A stretch of DNA of 64,000 nucleotides from Okapia johnstoni (GCA_024291935.2 CM044316.1:78446501-78510500), one strand, 5' to 3'; counted from the stretch's first letter, positions 1-11,535 are shown. Made by a program: numbers and translations. The notes: generated by a model from the sequence alone, not told the origin.

Positions 1-577
1 GTTTATTTTCTTGGGCTCCAAAATCACTGTGGATGGTGACTGCAACCACAAAAGATGCTTACTACTTGGAAGAAGAGCTATGACAAACCTAGACAGAATA
101 TTAAAAAGCAGAGACATTACTTTGCAAACAAAGGTCCATATAGTCAAAGCTATGTTTTTTTCTAGTAGTCAGGTACGGATGTGAAAGTTGGACCATAAAG
201 AAGGCTGAGCACAGAAGAATTTAACTGTGGTACTGGAGAAGACTCTTGAGACTCCCTTGGACAGCAGGGAGATCAAACTGGTCAATCCTAATGGAAATCA
301 ACCTTGAATATGAACTGGAAGCACTGAAGCTGAAGCTCCAATACTTCGGCCACCTGTTGTGAAGAGCCGACTCATTGGAAAAGACCCTGCTGCTGGGAAA
401 GATTGAAGGCAGGAGGAGAAGGGGACAACAGAGGATGAGATGGTGGATGGCATCACAAACTCAGTGCATATGAGTTTGAGCAAGTTCCACGAGACAGTAA
501 AGGACTGGGAAGCCTGGTGTGGAGCAGTTTATGGGGTTGCAAAAAGTTGAGCATGACTTAGCAACTGAACAGCAACA
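1..577 (+). mobile_element. BovB (RTE LINE) 3' fragment, decayed, cut by window edge
   Basis: This is the 3' end of BovB ORF2 plus the short 3' UTR. The segment after the RT core is recognisable (the LGSKIT-like region, then the thumb and C-terminal basic region), ending in a degenerate form of the BovB terminus near 575. Frameshifts and stops are frequent: no frame stays open across it. It lacks RT motifs A-C, which would lie to the left of the window. It is followed directly by an L1 tail. The identification is secure because ten sister copies are present in this window. Confidence 0.9.
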
Positions 578-579
578 GT

Positions 580-765
580 GGGAAGATGCTATATAGCACA
601 AGGAGTTCGGCTCGGTGCTCTGTGATGACCTAGAGGAGTGGGAAGAGGGGTGTAGGAGGAGGCTCAAGAAGGAGGGGATATGTATATACATATAGCTGAT
701 TTACTTTGTTGTACAACAGAAACTAACACAACATTTAAAGCAATGATACTTCAATAAATAATTCA
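580..765 (+). mobile_element. L1 3' UTR end (ruminant type)
   Basis: The sequence reads from an ATATAGCACAAGGAG-type start, through a G/A-rich stretch and a GATTTACTTTGTTGTACAAC-like motif, to a CAATAAATAA polyadenylation tail. This is the standard artiodactyl L1 3' end. It abuts the end of the BovB fragment, so the BovB may have inserted into this L1, but the other flank lies outside the window. Confidence 0.75.
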
Positions 766-1204
766 AGATTCTAAGTGTGACATTAACAATGCAAATGGTA
801 CACTGATTGAAGTTAAGAAACACCCTTATTTCCAGAAAAAAGGGCTTTCTTTATCAAAAGTTCAAAGAAATACTCACCTGCTTTTTGGTTGATAATCTTT
901 CTGAAATACAATCAATATTAAACAATTTTTTTTTTTTGGACCACTCTTTGGATCTCTTTATGCACTGTAGGTGTCAAACATAAGCAACCTCTTTGTAGGT
1001 AAAACTGGCCATGCTCTCTTACTCATGGACCTAAGAATCCTTCCAATACACCATTATTAACTGGATATTTATTCTTGGAAACATTCTTGGCCCTTAGTGA
1101 ATATACATTGACTATTGAATGAAGAACCTGTACTAACACACTGAGCAGATTTAATCCCCTTGCAGGTTAAATTCAAAATCCAGTTCTTTAATTATTACAC
1201 ATGT
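766..1204. other. No feature recognised
   Basis: AT-rich sequence without an assignable repeat or a convincing open frame. A short T run lies near 928-940. Confidence 0.5.
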
Positions 1205-1325
1205 ACTATGTGCACCATAGTGTAAGCTCAGAGGGGAGAGATTTTTATCAACTGATCATTTTTGTATCCTCAGCTCCTAGATCAGTATCTGGCACATAGT
1301 AGATGCTCAATAATCATTGTTTCCA
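1205..1325 (+). mobile_element. L2 LINE 3' end
   Basis: The hallmark L2 terminus is visible: a TTTGTATCCTCAG-type stretch followed by CTGGCACATAGTAGATGCTC and AATAATCATTG. It is an old, diverged copy and carries no coding part. Confidence 0.75.
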
Positions 1326-1369
1326 AAAGTAACAGCTAAAATAACCCACTCATCCCAACAACTGACAAG

Positions 1370-1510
1370 GGAGCTGAGTTTTACTGTCACCATCTCACAG
1401 ATTACGCAACTAAAACTAAGAGGAATTAAGTAACTTGCCCAAAGTTGCACAGTTGGTAAATGCTGGGTCTGGGACTTAAGCCACACGGTCTGATGCTGAA
1501 GCTCCCATAA
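1370..1510 (-). mobile_element. MIR SINE
   Basis: Reverse-oriented MIR core: CATCTCACAGATTA, then TTAAGTAACTTGCCCAAAG, then GCTGGGTCTGGGACTT. This is the reverse complement of the MIR segment that normally reads as the exon-like CTGTGTGACCTTGGGCAAG region. Confidence 0.85.
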
Positions 1511-1604
1511 GCATACTGTACACCCTCTCAGGACAGACCGCTCTGGGAGTTCTCTGAGGACACAGACTCAGTAAACATTTTCCACGGCTCTACTGCCACG
1601 TGAA

Positions 1605-2015
1605 TATCCTTTCATTCATTTCTTTAGCAAAAACTTATCAGATGCTTATCATGTGCCTGTTTTAGATGCTGGGATTACAATGATTAGAACAAAAAAGTCA
1701 GGTGAGGCTACTGTCTGCACAGTTCACACATTCTTTCAGAAGGAGACAAACAACAACCGTGCCAACTAGGGAATAAATAAGATAATTTTAGAGACTGATA
1801 CGTGCTCTGAGGAGACTTTAAATAGGCTGATCGGGGATGGCTCTTCTGAGGAGAGGGAGCCCTTCACAGGAAGAATTTAGAGCAGACTGTCAAAGGCACA
1901 GGATCAAATAGCAAGTGCAAAAGCCCTGAGTAAGAAATGAGCTGGGCACGTTTGAGGATATAAAATGGCCAGTGTGCCCAGAGCAAGGGAACAAGGGACA
2001 AAGCGGGAGCTGGGT
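1605..2015 (-). mobile_element. L2 LINE 3' part, antisense
   Basis: Starts with TTCATTCATTTC and a TTATCATGTGCC-like stretch, the reverse complement of the L2 terminus. It continues through the GCAAGTGCAAAAGCCCTGAG motif and a GGCCAGTGTG motif typical of antisense L2 further from the 3' end. Diverged and without an open frame. Confidence 0.8.
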
Positions 2016-4659
2016 TGGAAGTCCTTCACAGTCATTTGATTTGGACTTCTTAAAGCTAACAGAGAATAAATGTTCAATCTAGGGCTTTTAAGCTAATAAA
2101 TGATATAATATCCCATTAAAGAGCAGTTACAAATCATTAATCCCTTTCTCCAAATGTAAGAGTTACTTCGACTTACAACAATACTTTTTACCAAATTAAA
2201 AGGGAACATAGAGATAATATAAACTAGCATTCTGAACCCTGTGAGTCTAAAATAAATCACTAGGGATGTTAAACTGGCTATACAAAAGGTGGCTTAACAC
2301 CGGCATTGGCTTTCAAGAGAAATCATGGAATCTCCCCTCTGGAGACGGTTTAAAATAGGATTAGATATGTTCACTCAGTGCAGTCTTGCCTGAAAGCCTC
2401 CGCTGACCTCTCAAGGTCTTGCCAGTCCTATGATTCTGTGATAAAATTAGAGTCTTTCATTGGGCGAAAACAACCCAGGGTTCACCATGCCAGCTGCAAC
2501 CTGGCATAATTGGAAGGGACTGATTTTGGAGGAGCATACCTCCTACCGCCGAGACAAGATGCAATTAACAGATCCCCCAACCTCTCTTATTTCATGTTGT
2601 ACTGAGTACTCTGCTGGTTCTCGGCTAATAATGGCTGGCATCAGTGATACAAGCAAAGTCAAGTGGTCTGATCCATGATTAAATAGTAGATGTCTTTATT
2701 AGAGGCTGACCTTGCTTTGAACAGCAGGCCTTCAAGAATTGTGTACCTATTAGTTGATTCTTTGATTCTTGAAAATAGGAACAAGATGAATCCAATAATG
2801 CATTTTTATTTGGCCTCTTTTCTGCCATTCTCAGGATGAAATAACTCAAGTTCTGATGTCGTGAGCCTTAACCTCATTAAGCCACTCAGCTCGATTATTC
2901 AGCTACTTAATCATAAGCACTTATCTGCTGTATCTACTCAATGAACAATCGCTGCTTTGAATAAAATTCAAGGAAATATATATACATGTATATATTTTCC
3001 CATGACATTCTCATTTAGAGGCAAATGGGCATAATGACTAGAGCACAATTCTTGAGTGAGGCAGACCTGAGCTTAGATCTAGTGCCTTCTTACCCAAGAT
3101 GGACGAAGTAAAAGGAAGAATGAAAACATCTTGCACAATGGTTTCTGGTGTGTGGTCAGCATTCCATAAAATGCTAGGTGATTAATTTTTTTTCTCCTTG
3201 GAAATAATGTTCAACATTTGAAGCAGCCTGGAGCCAAGGGCACAGTGAAGGAAGCTTGCACAACTGACAAGAATTTGCTTCTGGCTTTGCCAACAATAGC
3301 GATGAACTGGGACAAACAACTTTATCCCTTCAGTTTCCTTACATGCAAATCCCTTCCATATATGAGATTCTCTGAGATCTGTATTCTTACTAGTGTTGTC
3401 ACACTGTTTTGTAAACATAGGTCATGTTTCTTAGAAAAAAGGAAAGAAGGTAGTTAGGCTGTTAGATGCTCTCACAACCAGCACCCCTATTTCCTGGCAC
3501 CTCCAATTGTAAAGTGAGGAAACCAGAAAAACAGAAAGATGAAAGGATGCAGTGATATTGATACATGATGGCTTCCCAGTGAACATCCTCACAGCTTCCC
3601 TGTTTACCCAGTTCCAGTTCACGAAAAGCAGAGGGAGGGAAAACCCTTCAAGCTTGGATTAGCCAAAAGAAACCGAGCAGCTTTCTTCTGTTTGTTTCTA
3701 GATCATTTTTGTTTGCCCTGCATGCTGAAATATCTACGCTTGTATTATGAGAAAATCTTCTTTCAGTCTCTCTCATAGAGTTACCTTTGCTTTTTTGCTT
3801 ACTTTCTCCACTTATTCACCACACTCAGGACTTACATTCGGGCTTCACAAATAGGGCATGTTGAGAAAGAGAGCAGTTTAAGGCACAAGCCTCAACTTGC
3901 AGAAGGAGCAATAACAAACTTGGAGATTCAGACTCTGATACAGCTCCTTCCCATGTTAAATTTAAAATACTTATGCAAATTCAAGATAAGAGCATATATG
4001 CTGGTTTGTGTTTCAATAAATAATTATCTGAAAAGTATAAGAAGATAAGGACAGTTATCCAAGAGCGAGGAAAAGGGGAAAGAGGGCCAAATAACAAGAA
4101 GGAAAAATGTGTGCAAGAAGAAAAAAAAAAGAATTCTCGAACTCAAAATGGACAGACAGGCTATCAACAGGTGGACTAATAACTTGAAAAAGTAGTTTAA
4201 GGGCAAAGTTTTTAATTTTTTTAAACTCTTTTTTTTCCCCCCAGAATTTAGAAATTAGATGGTGATTTGATTGGAGAGATGTTTTGAAAAGGGAAAAAAT
4301 GAATAGTAGAAATGTCTAAAGATGCTGATTGAGAGGAACAACAAAGCCAGATGGCATAAATGGCATCTTTAGGGATTTTGTGGCATCAGAAGCTCCGCTA
4401 ACAAGTGCCCCCTCTGTCCTGAAAACGCTGCCGCCACGCTCTGAGCATGCTCTGTGTCCTCAGCTGGCCACGGTAACCCACTTACTGTGCTTGACCCTAA
4501 AGCTTCTAACTTTCTCTCAGCCATTCAGTCTCTTGATTTTTTAGCTGTGTTCAGTACTTCATCAAGCTGATTTTGCTGCCCTTTGGGACATCTTAATCAG
4601 TAAAAGGTGTGTAGTGAAATATTTGTGCATATTGATACTAACGGATCTGAAGCAGCTAT
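2016..4659. other. Repeat-poor, unassigned sequence
   Basis: Only weak remnants are seen, such as a MIR-like stretch near 3028-3085 (GACTAGAGCACAATTCTTGAG). An 18-bp perfect palindrome of alternating A/T around a central CATG lies at about 2976-2995. Open frames here are all under 80 codons and lack support. No exon is proposed. Confidence 0.4.
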
Positions 4660-4925
4660 TGAAAAAGAATGAGAACATCTATATGAAGCAGATTCACAGA
4701 GATGAATCTAAAATCAAGCTGCAGAATAATTTGTATAGGATGATCCAGTTCTTAGCACTATAAACAACACATATATCAATTACTTGTATAATGCTATAGA
4801 AATGTAGGAATATATGTATAACAGCTTGCTTTGGTTTTCTGAGAAGTGGGGAGGGAGAGAGAATGGCAAAGAGCAGTGGGAGTGATTATTAGTAAAGTAG
4901 AAACTTTTATCTCTGTACAATTAAG
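4660..4925 (+). mobile_element. Possible L1/HAL1 3' UTR remnant
   Basis: The stretch has the feel of an old L1 3' UTR: AGATGAATCTAAAATCA, later TATAACAGCTTGCTTTGG and GAAACTTTTATCTCTGTACA. Similarity is weak and the assignment is tentative. Plain unique sequence is the alternative. Confidence 0.3.
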
Positions 4926-5659
4926 AAAAATCAGGAGAACAAGATATAGTCAAAGGGATGTAAGCAGAAGTTATTGTGTGTTACTTGCAGAAGAATTTAT
5001 GTCAAGTCAGCTTGCACACACCCTTCTGCCCTTCCTGTTGTGCTCTTTCCTGCTGCCTGAAATACTGACATGAGGACTGGCCCTGTAGCAGCCACTTTGG
5101 ACCATGAGGATGGAAGCCACACAGTTGAAGGATGATGAAACAGAAAAAGAGAGAAAGGAAGGTTTTCTGATGACTTCAGTGGTGTCAATTACTACACCTG
5201 AACTGGTGTATTTAGTCCTAATTTATAAAGTCAGACACAGACAAACTAGGTGCATATAGAAAATAATATTTCTTATGGGATAAAAACAATTATAAAGCCA
5301 GATTCCATATTATTTCTTTTGTAACACAGGCATATTCCATGTATGCTGAGATCTAGAGCAGCTCACTTGTTAAATCATGATAATCCTGGGTGGTGTCTAT
5401 TTTGCTTCTGTAAAACACTACTCATTCCAATGAATAATTGAATGTTTGGAGCTGTCGTGAAAGTTCTTGGTTTCTGCCTTTCTCCTACTGACAATAGAAG
5501 GTCTTGATGAATTGATTAAGCAAAAATAAAAGTGCACTGAGGCAAGAGTGCTACAATTGCTTAAACTTGTTTTTAAGAGGTCAAAGAGCTAAGCTGTGAA
5601 ATTTCAGACAACAGAACATCAACTGTAAATAAGAAATCAGAGCTGAAATGAAGCACGAG
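4926..5659. other. No feature recognised
   Basis: No repeat or credible coding frame was identified. Several short open frames occur on both strands at the density expected by chance. Confidence 0.4.
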
Positions 5660-5810
5660 CCTTGTTCAATGACACGAGAACAGACCTGGAAGTAAAGCCA
5701 TCTAATGGGTTCTAATTCCAGCTCTGCCATCTAACTGTCACTTGTGCCTGAGTGATGTCATTTGGTTTACTGATGCCTCATTAGTGCAATGGGATAACTG
5801 ACCCATAGGG
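5660..5810 (+). mobile_element. MIR SINE
   Basis: Forward MIR: TAATTCCAGCTCTGCCATCTAA followed by a degraded TGTGACCTTGGGC equivalent and CTGATGCCTCATTAGTGCAATGGG, matching the order of the MIR core and 3' half. Confidence 0.75.
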
Positions 5811-6194
5811 AAAGGAAACACCCTATGGTTGAGTGAAGCATGGTTGCGGGAACTTTGTGGAAGTCCACACTCCATGAAATAAGGTATACCTCTGAAAGCA
5901 TGTGTGCCCAGTCAACCAGATACTATACTTACACTCAAAACATGATATGATCATGGAAAATGATGTTTTCAACAAATGATGACTGGCAAAGAATAAGAAA
6001 GTGTGATGGTGCATAAGTGGTTGTAAGCAGACAGCACTCCTCCTCTTCACTCATCCCAGTTGTCCACAGCCATGAACATAAGAAGTGACTGTAGTACAAA
6101 CTCCTTTTATTACACAGAAAGGTGTTAATACCACACAATTAAAACAACTGTCCTGAATCTCCTATGCAGTCCAATTTCCTTTTTGAAAAAATTG

Positions 6195-7490
6195 ATTAAA
6201 CAGACAATGAGAATTGTTATCCTCACTTTACAGATACTGCTGTTGTTTTCAGTTGCTCAGTCGTATCTGATTCTTTTGAGACTCCATGGACTGCAGCACA
6301 CCAGGCCTCCCTGTCCTTCACCATTTCCCAGAGCTTGCTCAAACTCATGTCCATTGAGTCAGTGATGCCATCTTACCATCTCATCCTCTGTCGTCTCCTT
6401 CTCCTCCTGCCTTCAATCTTTCCCAGCATCAGGGTTTTTTTCCAATGAGTCAGCTCTTCGCATCAGGTGGCCACAGTATTGGAGCTTCAGCTTCAGCATC
6501 AGTCCTTCCAATGAATATTCAGGACTGATTTCCTTTAGGATGGACTGGTTGAATCTCCTTGCTGTTCAAGGGACTCTCAAGAGTCTTCAGCAACACCACA
6601 GTTCAAAAGCATCAATTCTTTGGTGCTCAGCCTTCTTTATGGTCCAACTCGCACATGCATACAGGACTACTGAAAAAACCATAGCTTTGACAAGATGGAC
6701 TTTTCTTGGCAAAATAATGTTTCTGCATTTTAATATGCTGTCTAGGTTAGTCATAGCTTTCTTCCAAGAAGGAAGTGTCTTAAATTCATGGCTGCAGACA
6801 CCATCTGCAGTGATTTTGGAGCCCAAGAAAATAAAGTCTCTCACTGTTTCCATTGTTTCCCCGTCTATTTGCCATGAAATGATGAGACCGGATGCCATGA
6901 TCTTAGTTTCTTGAATGCTGAGTTTTAAGCCAGCTTTTTCACTCTCCTCTTTCACTTTCATCAAGAGACTCTAAAGAGTTCTTCTTCACTTTATGCCATA
7001 GGGGTGGTGTCATCTGAATATTTGAGGTTATTGACATTTCTCCCCTCAATCTTGATGCCAGCTTGTGCTTCATCCACCTCAACATTTCTCATGATGTCCT
7101 CTGCATACAAGTTAAACAAGCAGGGTGACAATATACAGCCTTGATGTACTCCTTTCCCAATTTGGAAACAGTCATTTTTCCATATCCAGTTCTAACTGTT
7201 GCTTCTTGACCTGCATACGGGTTTCACAGGAGGTAGGTAAGGTGGTCTGGCATTTCCATCTCTTTCAGAATTTTCCACGGTTTGTTGTGATCCACACACT
7301 CAAAGCTTTAGCATAGTCAATGAAGCAGAAGTAGAAGTTTTTCTGAAATTTTCTTTACAGATGAGGTTATTCAAATTCAGAGACAAGAAATAAGTTGACC
7401 AAGGTCACTTAAGTACTGAATGGCAGAGCTGGGATCTAAATTCAAGTTTCCAACTCTAAATCTAGTAGACTAACTGTACCACATACTGGT
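6195..7490 (-). mobile_element. MIR SINE split by a BovB insertion
   Basis: The two MIR halves are 6195-6235 (ends CCTCACTTTACAGAT) and 7353-7490 (starts CTTTACAGATGAGG, continues to CAAGGTCACTTAAG and GCAGAGCTGGGATC). Joined, they give one continuous antisense MIR. The overlap CTTTACAGAT is the target duplication made by the BovB between them. Confidence 0.85.
6236..7352 (-). mobile_element. BovB LINE, 5'-truncated, with 10-bp target duplication
   Basis: Antisense BovB of about 1.1 kb. Reading the minus strand, it enters within RT motif A (the FIDYAKAF region is truncated near 7340) and runs through the motif B and C region and the C-terminal domain to the 3' UTR near 6240. The catalytic tetrad at 7009-7020 reads YSDD instead of the family YADD, and several frameshifts break the frame: the longest open parts are about 125 codons. 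The flanks carry the direct repeat CTTTACAGAT at 6226-6235 and 7353-7362. BovB encodes an endonuclease and RT used for target-primed insertion; this copy is dead on arrival. Confidence 0.93.
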
Positions 7491-7901
7491 CTGCATGGTA
7501 TATAAAGGAGCAGGTTGTAACTAATATGCATGCTTGACAGGACATATTTAAGATGTGAGAGTTATTCCATTTCCCTCCAAGTTGCATATATTCTTGACAA
7601 CACTAAATAATCCCAAGCAGTATACACAAACCATATTTACAGTTTAAGAAGGGAAGAAGAACCAGGTCCTGGGTTTCCTGGGAGGAGGGTCCATATGAAA
7701 ATAAGCATCCATATGAAGAATAAACCTGTGTTTTTAATAATTTAGTAGTGATGCAGACTCTTAGTCATTAAGCCTGGAATTTTCAAGGCAGAATCTCAGA
7801 TAGCCACAGGTCAGGAACTCTAGAGGACAAAAGGTACATAGGCTTTGTTCACTCCTGACTCCTCAGGGCTAAGAACAAGACCAGGTGAATCAGATGAAGT
7901 A
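7491..7901. other. No feature recognised
   Basis: Unassigned sequence between the split MIR and the solo LTR. It is somewhat G/A rich with no supported frame. Confidence 0.4.
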
Positions 7902-8292
7902 AAACTGAAGGAGGAAACAGATAGAACAGGCTCCATCTTGAAAGCAGGACTCCATCTTGGGCCAGATTGGGGACTTTGAGCTGTATGCCCAGTATCTATG
8001 GAAACAACTTACCAACTGGAAAACCAGACCCCCCGGATGGAAGAGCCCCAGGGCTCATACCTAGACTCTCCATCACCTAAAAGAATACCCTAATTATCTG
8101 TGTAACCAAATAGAATCATACATTCTATTATGCTTATTGGGGTATGACCACAGGCCTATTGATAATTGTCCACTGTTAACTACCTAGGCTTAAGGCATAT
8201 GAATCACAGGTTAACTCTGATTGTATCTTTCTTTTCCTTTGTTCAGACTAGTTTTAGGGAATTAAGGGGGGGATGGGCACGTACACTTAGGG

Positions 8293-8299
8293 TATATAA
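8293..8299 (+). promoter_or_regulatory. TATA box of the solo LTR
   Basis: TATATAA in the context GGGTATATAAGG, about 72 bases before the LTR polyadenylation signal, the spacing expected for a short R region. It could still start transcription into the flanking DNA. Confidence 0.7.
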
Positions 8300-8364
8300 G
8301 GTTTCCACAAAAGCTGATCGGGGTGCTTGGCTAAGAGGAGACTCTGCCTTGGGCCCGCCGGTGT

Positions 8365-8370
8365 AATAAA
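8365..8370 (+). terminator. LTR polyadenylation signal
   Basis: AATAAA within GTGTAATAAACTGCACTCC, the usual R/U5 arrangement of class I ERV LTRs. Confidence 0.7.
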
Positions 8371-8569
8371 CTGCACTCCACTCTCTGCGTTGTCCTTCTG
8401 GGTGAGTTTGTTTCCTGGAACATGTGGCTACAACAAAACAATATTTTGTAGAAGAAATGGATGCTTGAAACTGATTCTTCTGTCTGCACTTGAAGGGTCC
8501 TTTTGAATGTCTAGTCCTTGTTAGACTTTGATTTCTCTATTTAGCCATCGACTTTAGAGTCTTAACAAC

Positions 8570-8660
8570 TTACACAATGACATTCACAAGACTGTAAGCC
8601 CACAAGGGCAGAGAAAGATGACTTTTTTTTGAACGATCCTATTCTCAGGAATATCATAGT
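8570..8660 (+). mobile_element. L2 3' remnant (weak)
   Basis: GACTGTAAGCCCACAAGGGCAG resembles the L2 stretch that reads ACTGTAAGCTCCATGAGGGCAG. The remainder of the terminus is not clear. Confidence 0.5.
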
Positions 8661-9515
8661 AACTAGTGTAGGTGTAATGCTCCCAGTATTTATAAATCAC
8701 TGATGTTCTAGCTTCATTTCCATGTAAACAATGACTTTACTACAGTAACTAGAAGTCAAATGGCTTTGAAGAGTTAATGCGGCTTTTACAAGAGGCTAAC
8801 TTTATAGTTAGCAGACTACAAAGCACAGTCTCCAATGGAATCATCTATTTATGGAGAATTAAGAAAACCTTAACAGAAAAACAGAATGTATGGATTAGGT
8901 CATCAGTTACCATTGGTTTGGGTTTAGACCAAAAGGAAGAAGAGAACTCATCTTTGTAGCCCCAGTTCAAATACAAATAAAAGTGATGACCCTTTCATTA
9001 ATTTGGATCACAATTGCCCTAACTACATGAAACAAAAGATTTATTTCTGTTCCTGTGGCCACAGGATGTGCTCCAACACTTCTGAGGTGTGGAGTTTGCC
9101 TAAAGCAGATAGTAAGCCCTCTACTTTGGTGAGGGCACAACCCTTTTTGAGGTTTAGATCTCACAGGGGAGCTATGTCAGCACTAATGAGAGAAAACCAG
9201 TCACCCTGGAGCAAAGTCCCTCTGCCAAGAGGACCAAGAAGGAATTTCTGTGGGAATCTTACAGGAAAAAAATCCATCAAAGGATCAGTAGTAACTCAGA
9301 CCATTAGATCCTTTCAGCTTCTGCTAAAGAAAATAATTAAAAATCCAAATGAATCCAAAGGAATCAGACAACTGATGAAAAACGGCTTAGAAAACAACAC
9401 GTTTTCTCTGCATGCGTCTTCCTCTCCACTGAGGAGAGAGTTAGGCACCTGCCCTGGCCAGAGATGTAGACTGGGGCAGAGAAGAAAATATTTATGAAAT
9501 CATATATGTCAGAAA
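8661..9515. other. Unassigned; holds one 164-codon open frame without support
   Basis: No repeat was recognised. A plus-strand frame at 9003-9497 stays open for 164 codons, but its translation shows no domain, signal peptide or membrane segment that I recognise. A frame of this length is expected about once in 64 kb by chance. I do not call it a gene. Confidence 0.4.
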
Positions 9516-9519
9516 TAAA

Positions 9520-9672
9520 AACAACCTTACAACAACACAATGAAACCATAAATTAATAGGTAAGGAACTCAAAAGCAGAAAAGAAAAACGAATTGTCCAA
9601 GATCACTCTATCAGTCTCTGGCAGACCTAGAATTAAAAACAAGTTCTGAACTCCCATCCAATTCAATGTGTT
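9520..9672 (-). mobile_element. MIR SINE (diverged)
   Basis: Antisense MIR order: TTGTCCAAGATCACTC, then GGCAGACCTAGAATT, then TTCTGAACTCCCATCCA, equivalent to the antisense TTGCCCAAGGTCAC ... GGCAGAGCTGGGATT ... segment. Confidence 0.65.
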
Positions 9673-9970
9673 AATATTTTTGCGTTAATTTGTAAGTAAC
9701 TGAACCATGTTTGCCATGGAAGCTGGTAACCTAGTCTACAGAAACACAAATTTTCAATTATGAATTTTTGAATTCAGCATCATAAATCATGGAAATTCAC
9801 ACTAAGTGCACATAAGATTGTACAACATGACACATACACCAGAAGAGCTAAAATTAAAAATGCTTCCAGAATCTAGTGATCGGAAGGGTTTGCAACAACT
9901 GGGGTTCTTATATGCTGGTGGAAGTTTAAATTGCTTCTACCACTCTGTAAGACCATTTATCAATATCTAC

Positions 9971-10442
9971 AAAAGTCCGTCTAGTCAAGGCTATGGTTTT
10001 TCCAGTGGTCATGTATGGATGTGAGAGTTGGACGGTGAAGAAAGCTGAGCGCCAAAGAATTGATGCTTTTGAACTGTGGTGTTGGAGAAGACTCTTGAGA
10101 GTCCCTTGGACTGCAAGGAGATCCAATCAATCCATCCTAAAAGAGATCAATCCTGGGTGATCATTGGAAGGACTGAAGTTGAAGCTGAAACTCCAATACT
10201 TTGGCCACCTCATGCGAAGAGTTGACTCAATGGAAAAGACCCTAATGTTGGGTAGGATTGGGGACGGGAGGAGAAGGGGACGACAGAGGATGAGATGGTT
10301 GGATGGCATCACCGACTCAAAGGACATGGGTTTGGGTAGACTCCGGGAGTTGGTGATGGACAGAGAGGCCTGGCGTGCTGCAATTCATGGGGTCGCAAAG
10401 AGTCGGACATGACTGAGCGACTGAACTGAACTGAACTGAACT
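9971..10442 (+). mobile_element. BovB LINE 3' end, 5'-truncated
   Basis: About 470 bp covering the C-terminal domain after the RT core, from the [20 protein letters not shown] region to the 3' UTR and its GAACT-type tail. It is close to consensus, but a stop after the EINPG position (TGA near 10158) splits the frame. It is inserted in the L1 after TATCTAC; a clear target duplication is not visible. As a 3' fragment it lacks the catalytic RT residues. Confidence 0.92.
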
Positions 10443-10473
10443 AAAACTGTATGCATAGCACTCTATGACCCAG

Positions 10474-10752
10474 CCAGAGAAGGCAATGGCACCCCACTCC
10501 AGTACTCTTGCCTGGAAAATCCCATGGATGGAGGAGCCTGGTAGGCTGCAGTCCATGGGGTCGCTAAGAGTCGGACACGACTGAGCAACTTCACTTTCAC
10601 TTTTCCCTTCCATCCACTGGAGAAGGAAATGGCAACCCACTCCAGTATTCTTGCCTGGAGAATCCCAGGGACGGCGGAGCCTAGTGGGCTGCCGTCTATG
10701 GGTTCACACAGAGTCGGACACGACTGAAGCGACTTAGCAGCAGCAGTAGCAG
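10474..10752 (+). mobile_element. BOV-A2 SINE with 11-bp target duplication
   Basis: Two related monomers in tandem: AGAAGGCAATGGCACCCC ... GACTGAGCAACTTCAC, then GAGAAGGAAATGGCAACCC ... GACTGAAGCGACTTAGC, ending in a CAGCAG tail. The exact direct repeat CTATGACCCAG at 10463-10473 and 10753-10763 marks the insertion into L1. BOV-A2 derives its body from the BovB end and is mobilised by BovB machinery (known of the family). Confidence 0.95.
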
Positions 10753-10996
10753 CTATGACCCAGAATTTCTACTTTAAGACATAAACCTAAGATAAACAAT
10801 AATGCATTCACACAAAGATCTGAACATGAATGCTTAGCCCAACTAAGCATGGCTCAAAACCCCAAACAGCCCAAATGTTCATTAACAGTGCACTGAATCA
10901 ATATATTTTGCTATATTCATACAAGGGAATTTTACATAGTCATGAAAAAGCTAATTTTCAGCTTCATACAATAATTTGGGTGGCTACCACAGATAT

Positions 10997-11316
10997 GGGC
11001 TTCCCTGATAGCTCAGCTGGTAAAGAATCCGCCTGCAATGCAGGAAATCCTGGTTCATTCCTGGGTCGGGAAGATCTGCTGGAAAAGGGATAGGCTACCC
11101 GCTCAAGTATTTTTGGGCTACCCTGGTGGCTGAGCTGGTAAAGAATCCGCCTGCAGTGTGGGAGACCTAGGTTTGATCCCTGGATTGGGAAGATCCCCTG
11201 GAGAAGGGAAAGTCTAGCCACTTCAGTATTCTGGCCTGGAGAATTCCATGGACTGAATAGCCCGTGGGGTCTCAAAGAGTTGGACATGACTAAGCGACTT
11301 TCACTTTCTTTCACCT
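10997..11316 (+). mobile_element. Bov-tA SINE with two tRNA-like heads
   Basis: The tRNA(Glu)-derived head GGGCTTCCCTGATAGCTCAG with its box-B-like GGTTCATTCC appears first. A second head, GGGCTACCCTGGTGGCTGAG with GGTTTGATCC, follows about 120 bp later and leads into the BovB-like body and tail. The direct repeat CAGATAT at 10990-10996 and 11317-11323 flanks it inside the L1. Confidence 0.93.
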
Positions 11317-11533
11317 CAGATATAATGATGACTGAATGAAGCCAGACAAAAAACAACTATTACATTATTCCATTTATGTGATGCTAAGGAAAAGACAAAA
11401 CTAATCAATTATGGCAAAAAACAAAATAGTGGTTACTTCTTGGTAGAAGGAGGAGTAAGAGGTGGGTAGATGCTGGTATTGACTATGAAGGTACACAGAG
11501 AAATTTCCAGGGTATCAAAACTGTTTTACAGTA

Positions 11534-11535
<2 letters not shown>

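Larger units (their letters stand above)
7906..8435 (+). mobile_element. Solo LTR of a class I endogenous retrovirus (bovine BTLTR1-like)
   Basis: A 530-bp element begins TGAAGGAGGAAAC and ends GGCTACAACA, so it has the TG...CA ends of an LTR. It is flanked by the same 4 bases, AAAC, at 7902-7905 and 8436-8439, as made by gammaretrovirus-like integrases. Inside are two CTCCATCTTG copies near the start, a TATA box and a polyadenylation signal in the right order for U3-R-U5. No primer-binding site, gag, pol or env sequence adjoins it, so the provirus was reduced to one LTR, probably by recombination between its two LTRs. The family name is from memory of bovine ERV LTRs; the LTR structure itself is seen directly. 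Confidence 0.88.

Noticed and set aside
9003..9497. 164-codon open frame outside any repeat
   Set aside because: No domain, no recognisable homology and no exon signals. About one frame of this length is expected by chance in 64 kb.
10997..11060. tRNA-like sequence with A and B boxes
   Set aside because: It is the head of a Bov-tA SINE, not a tRNA gene. The same applies to all other tRNA(Glu)-like heads here.
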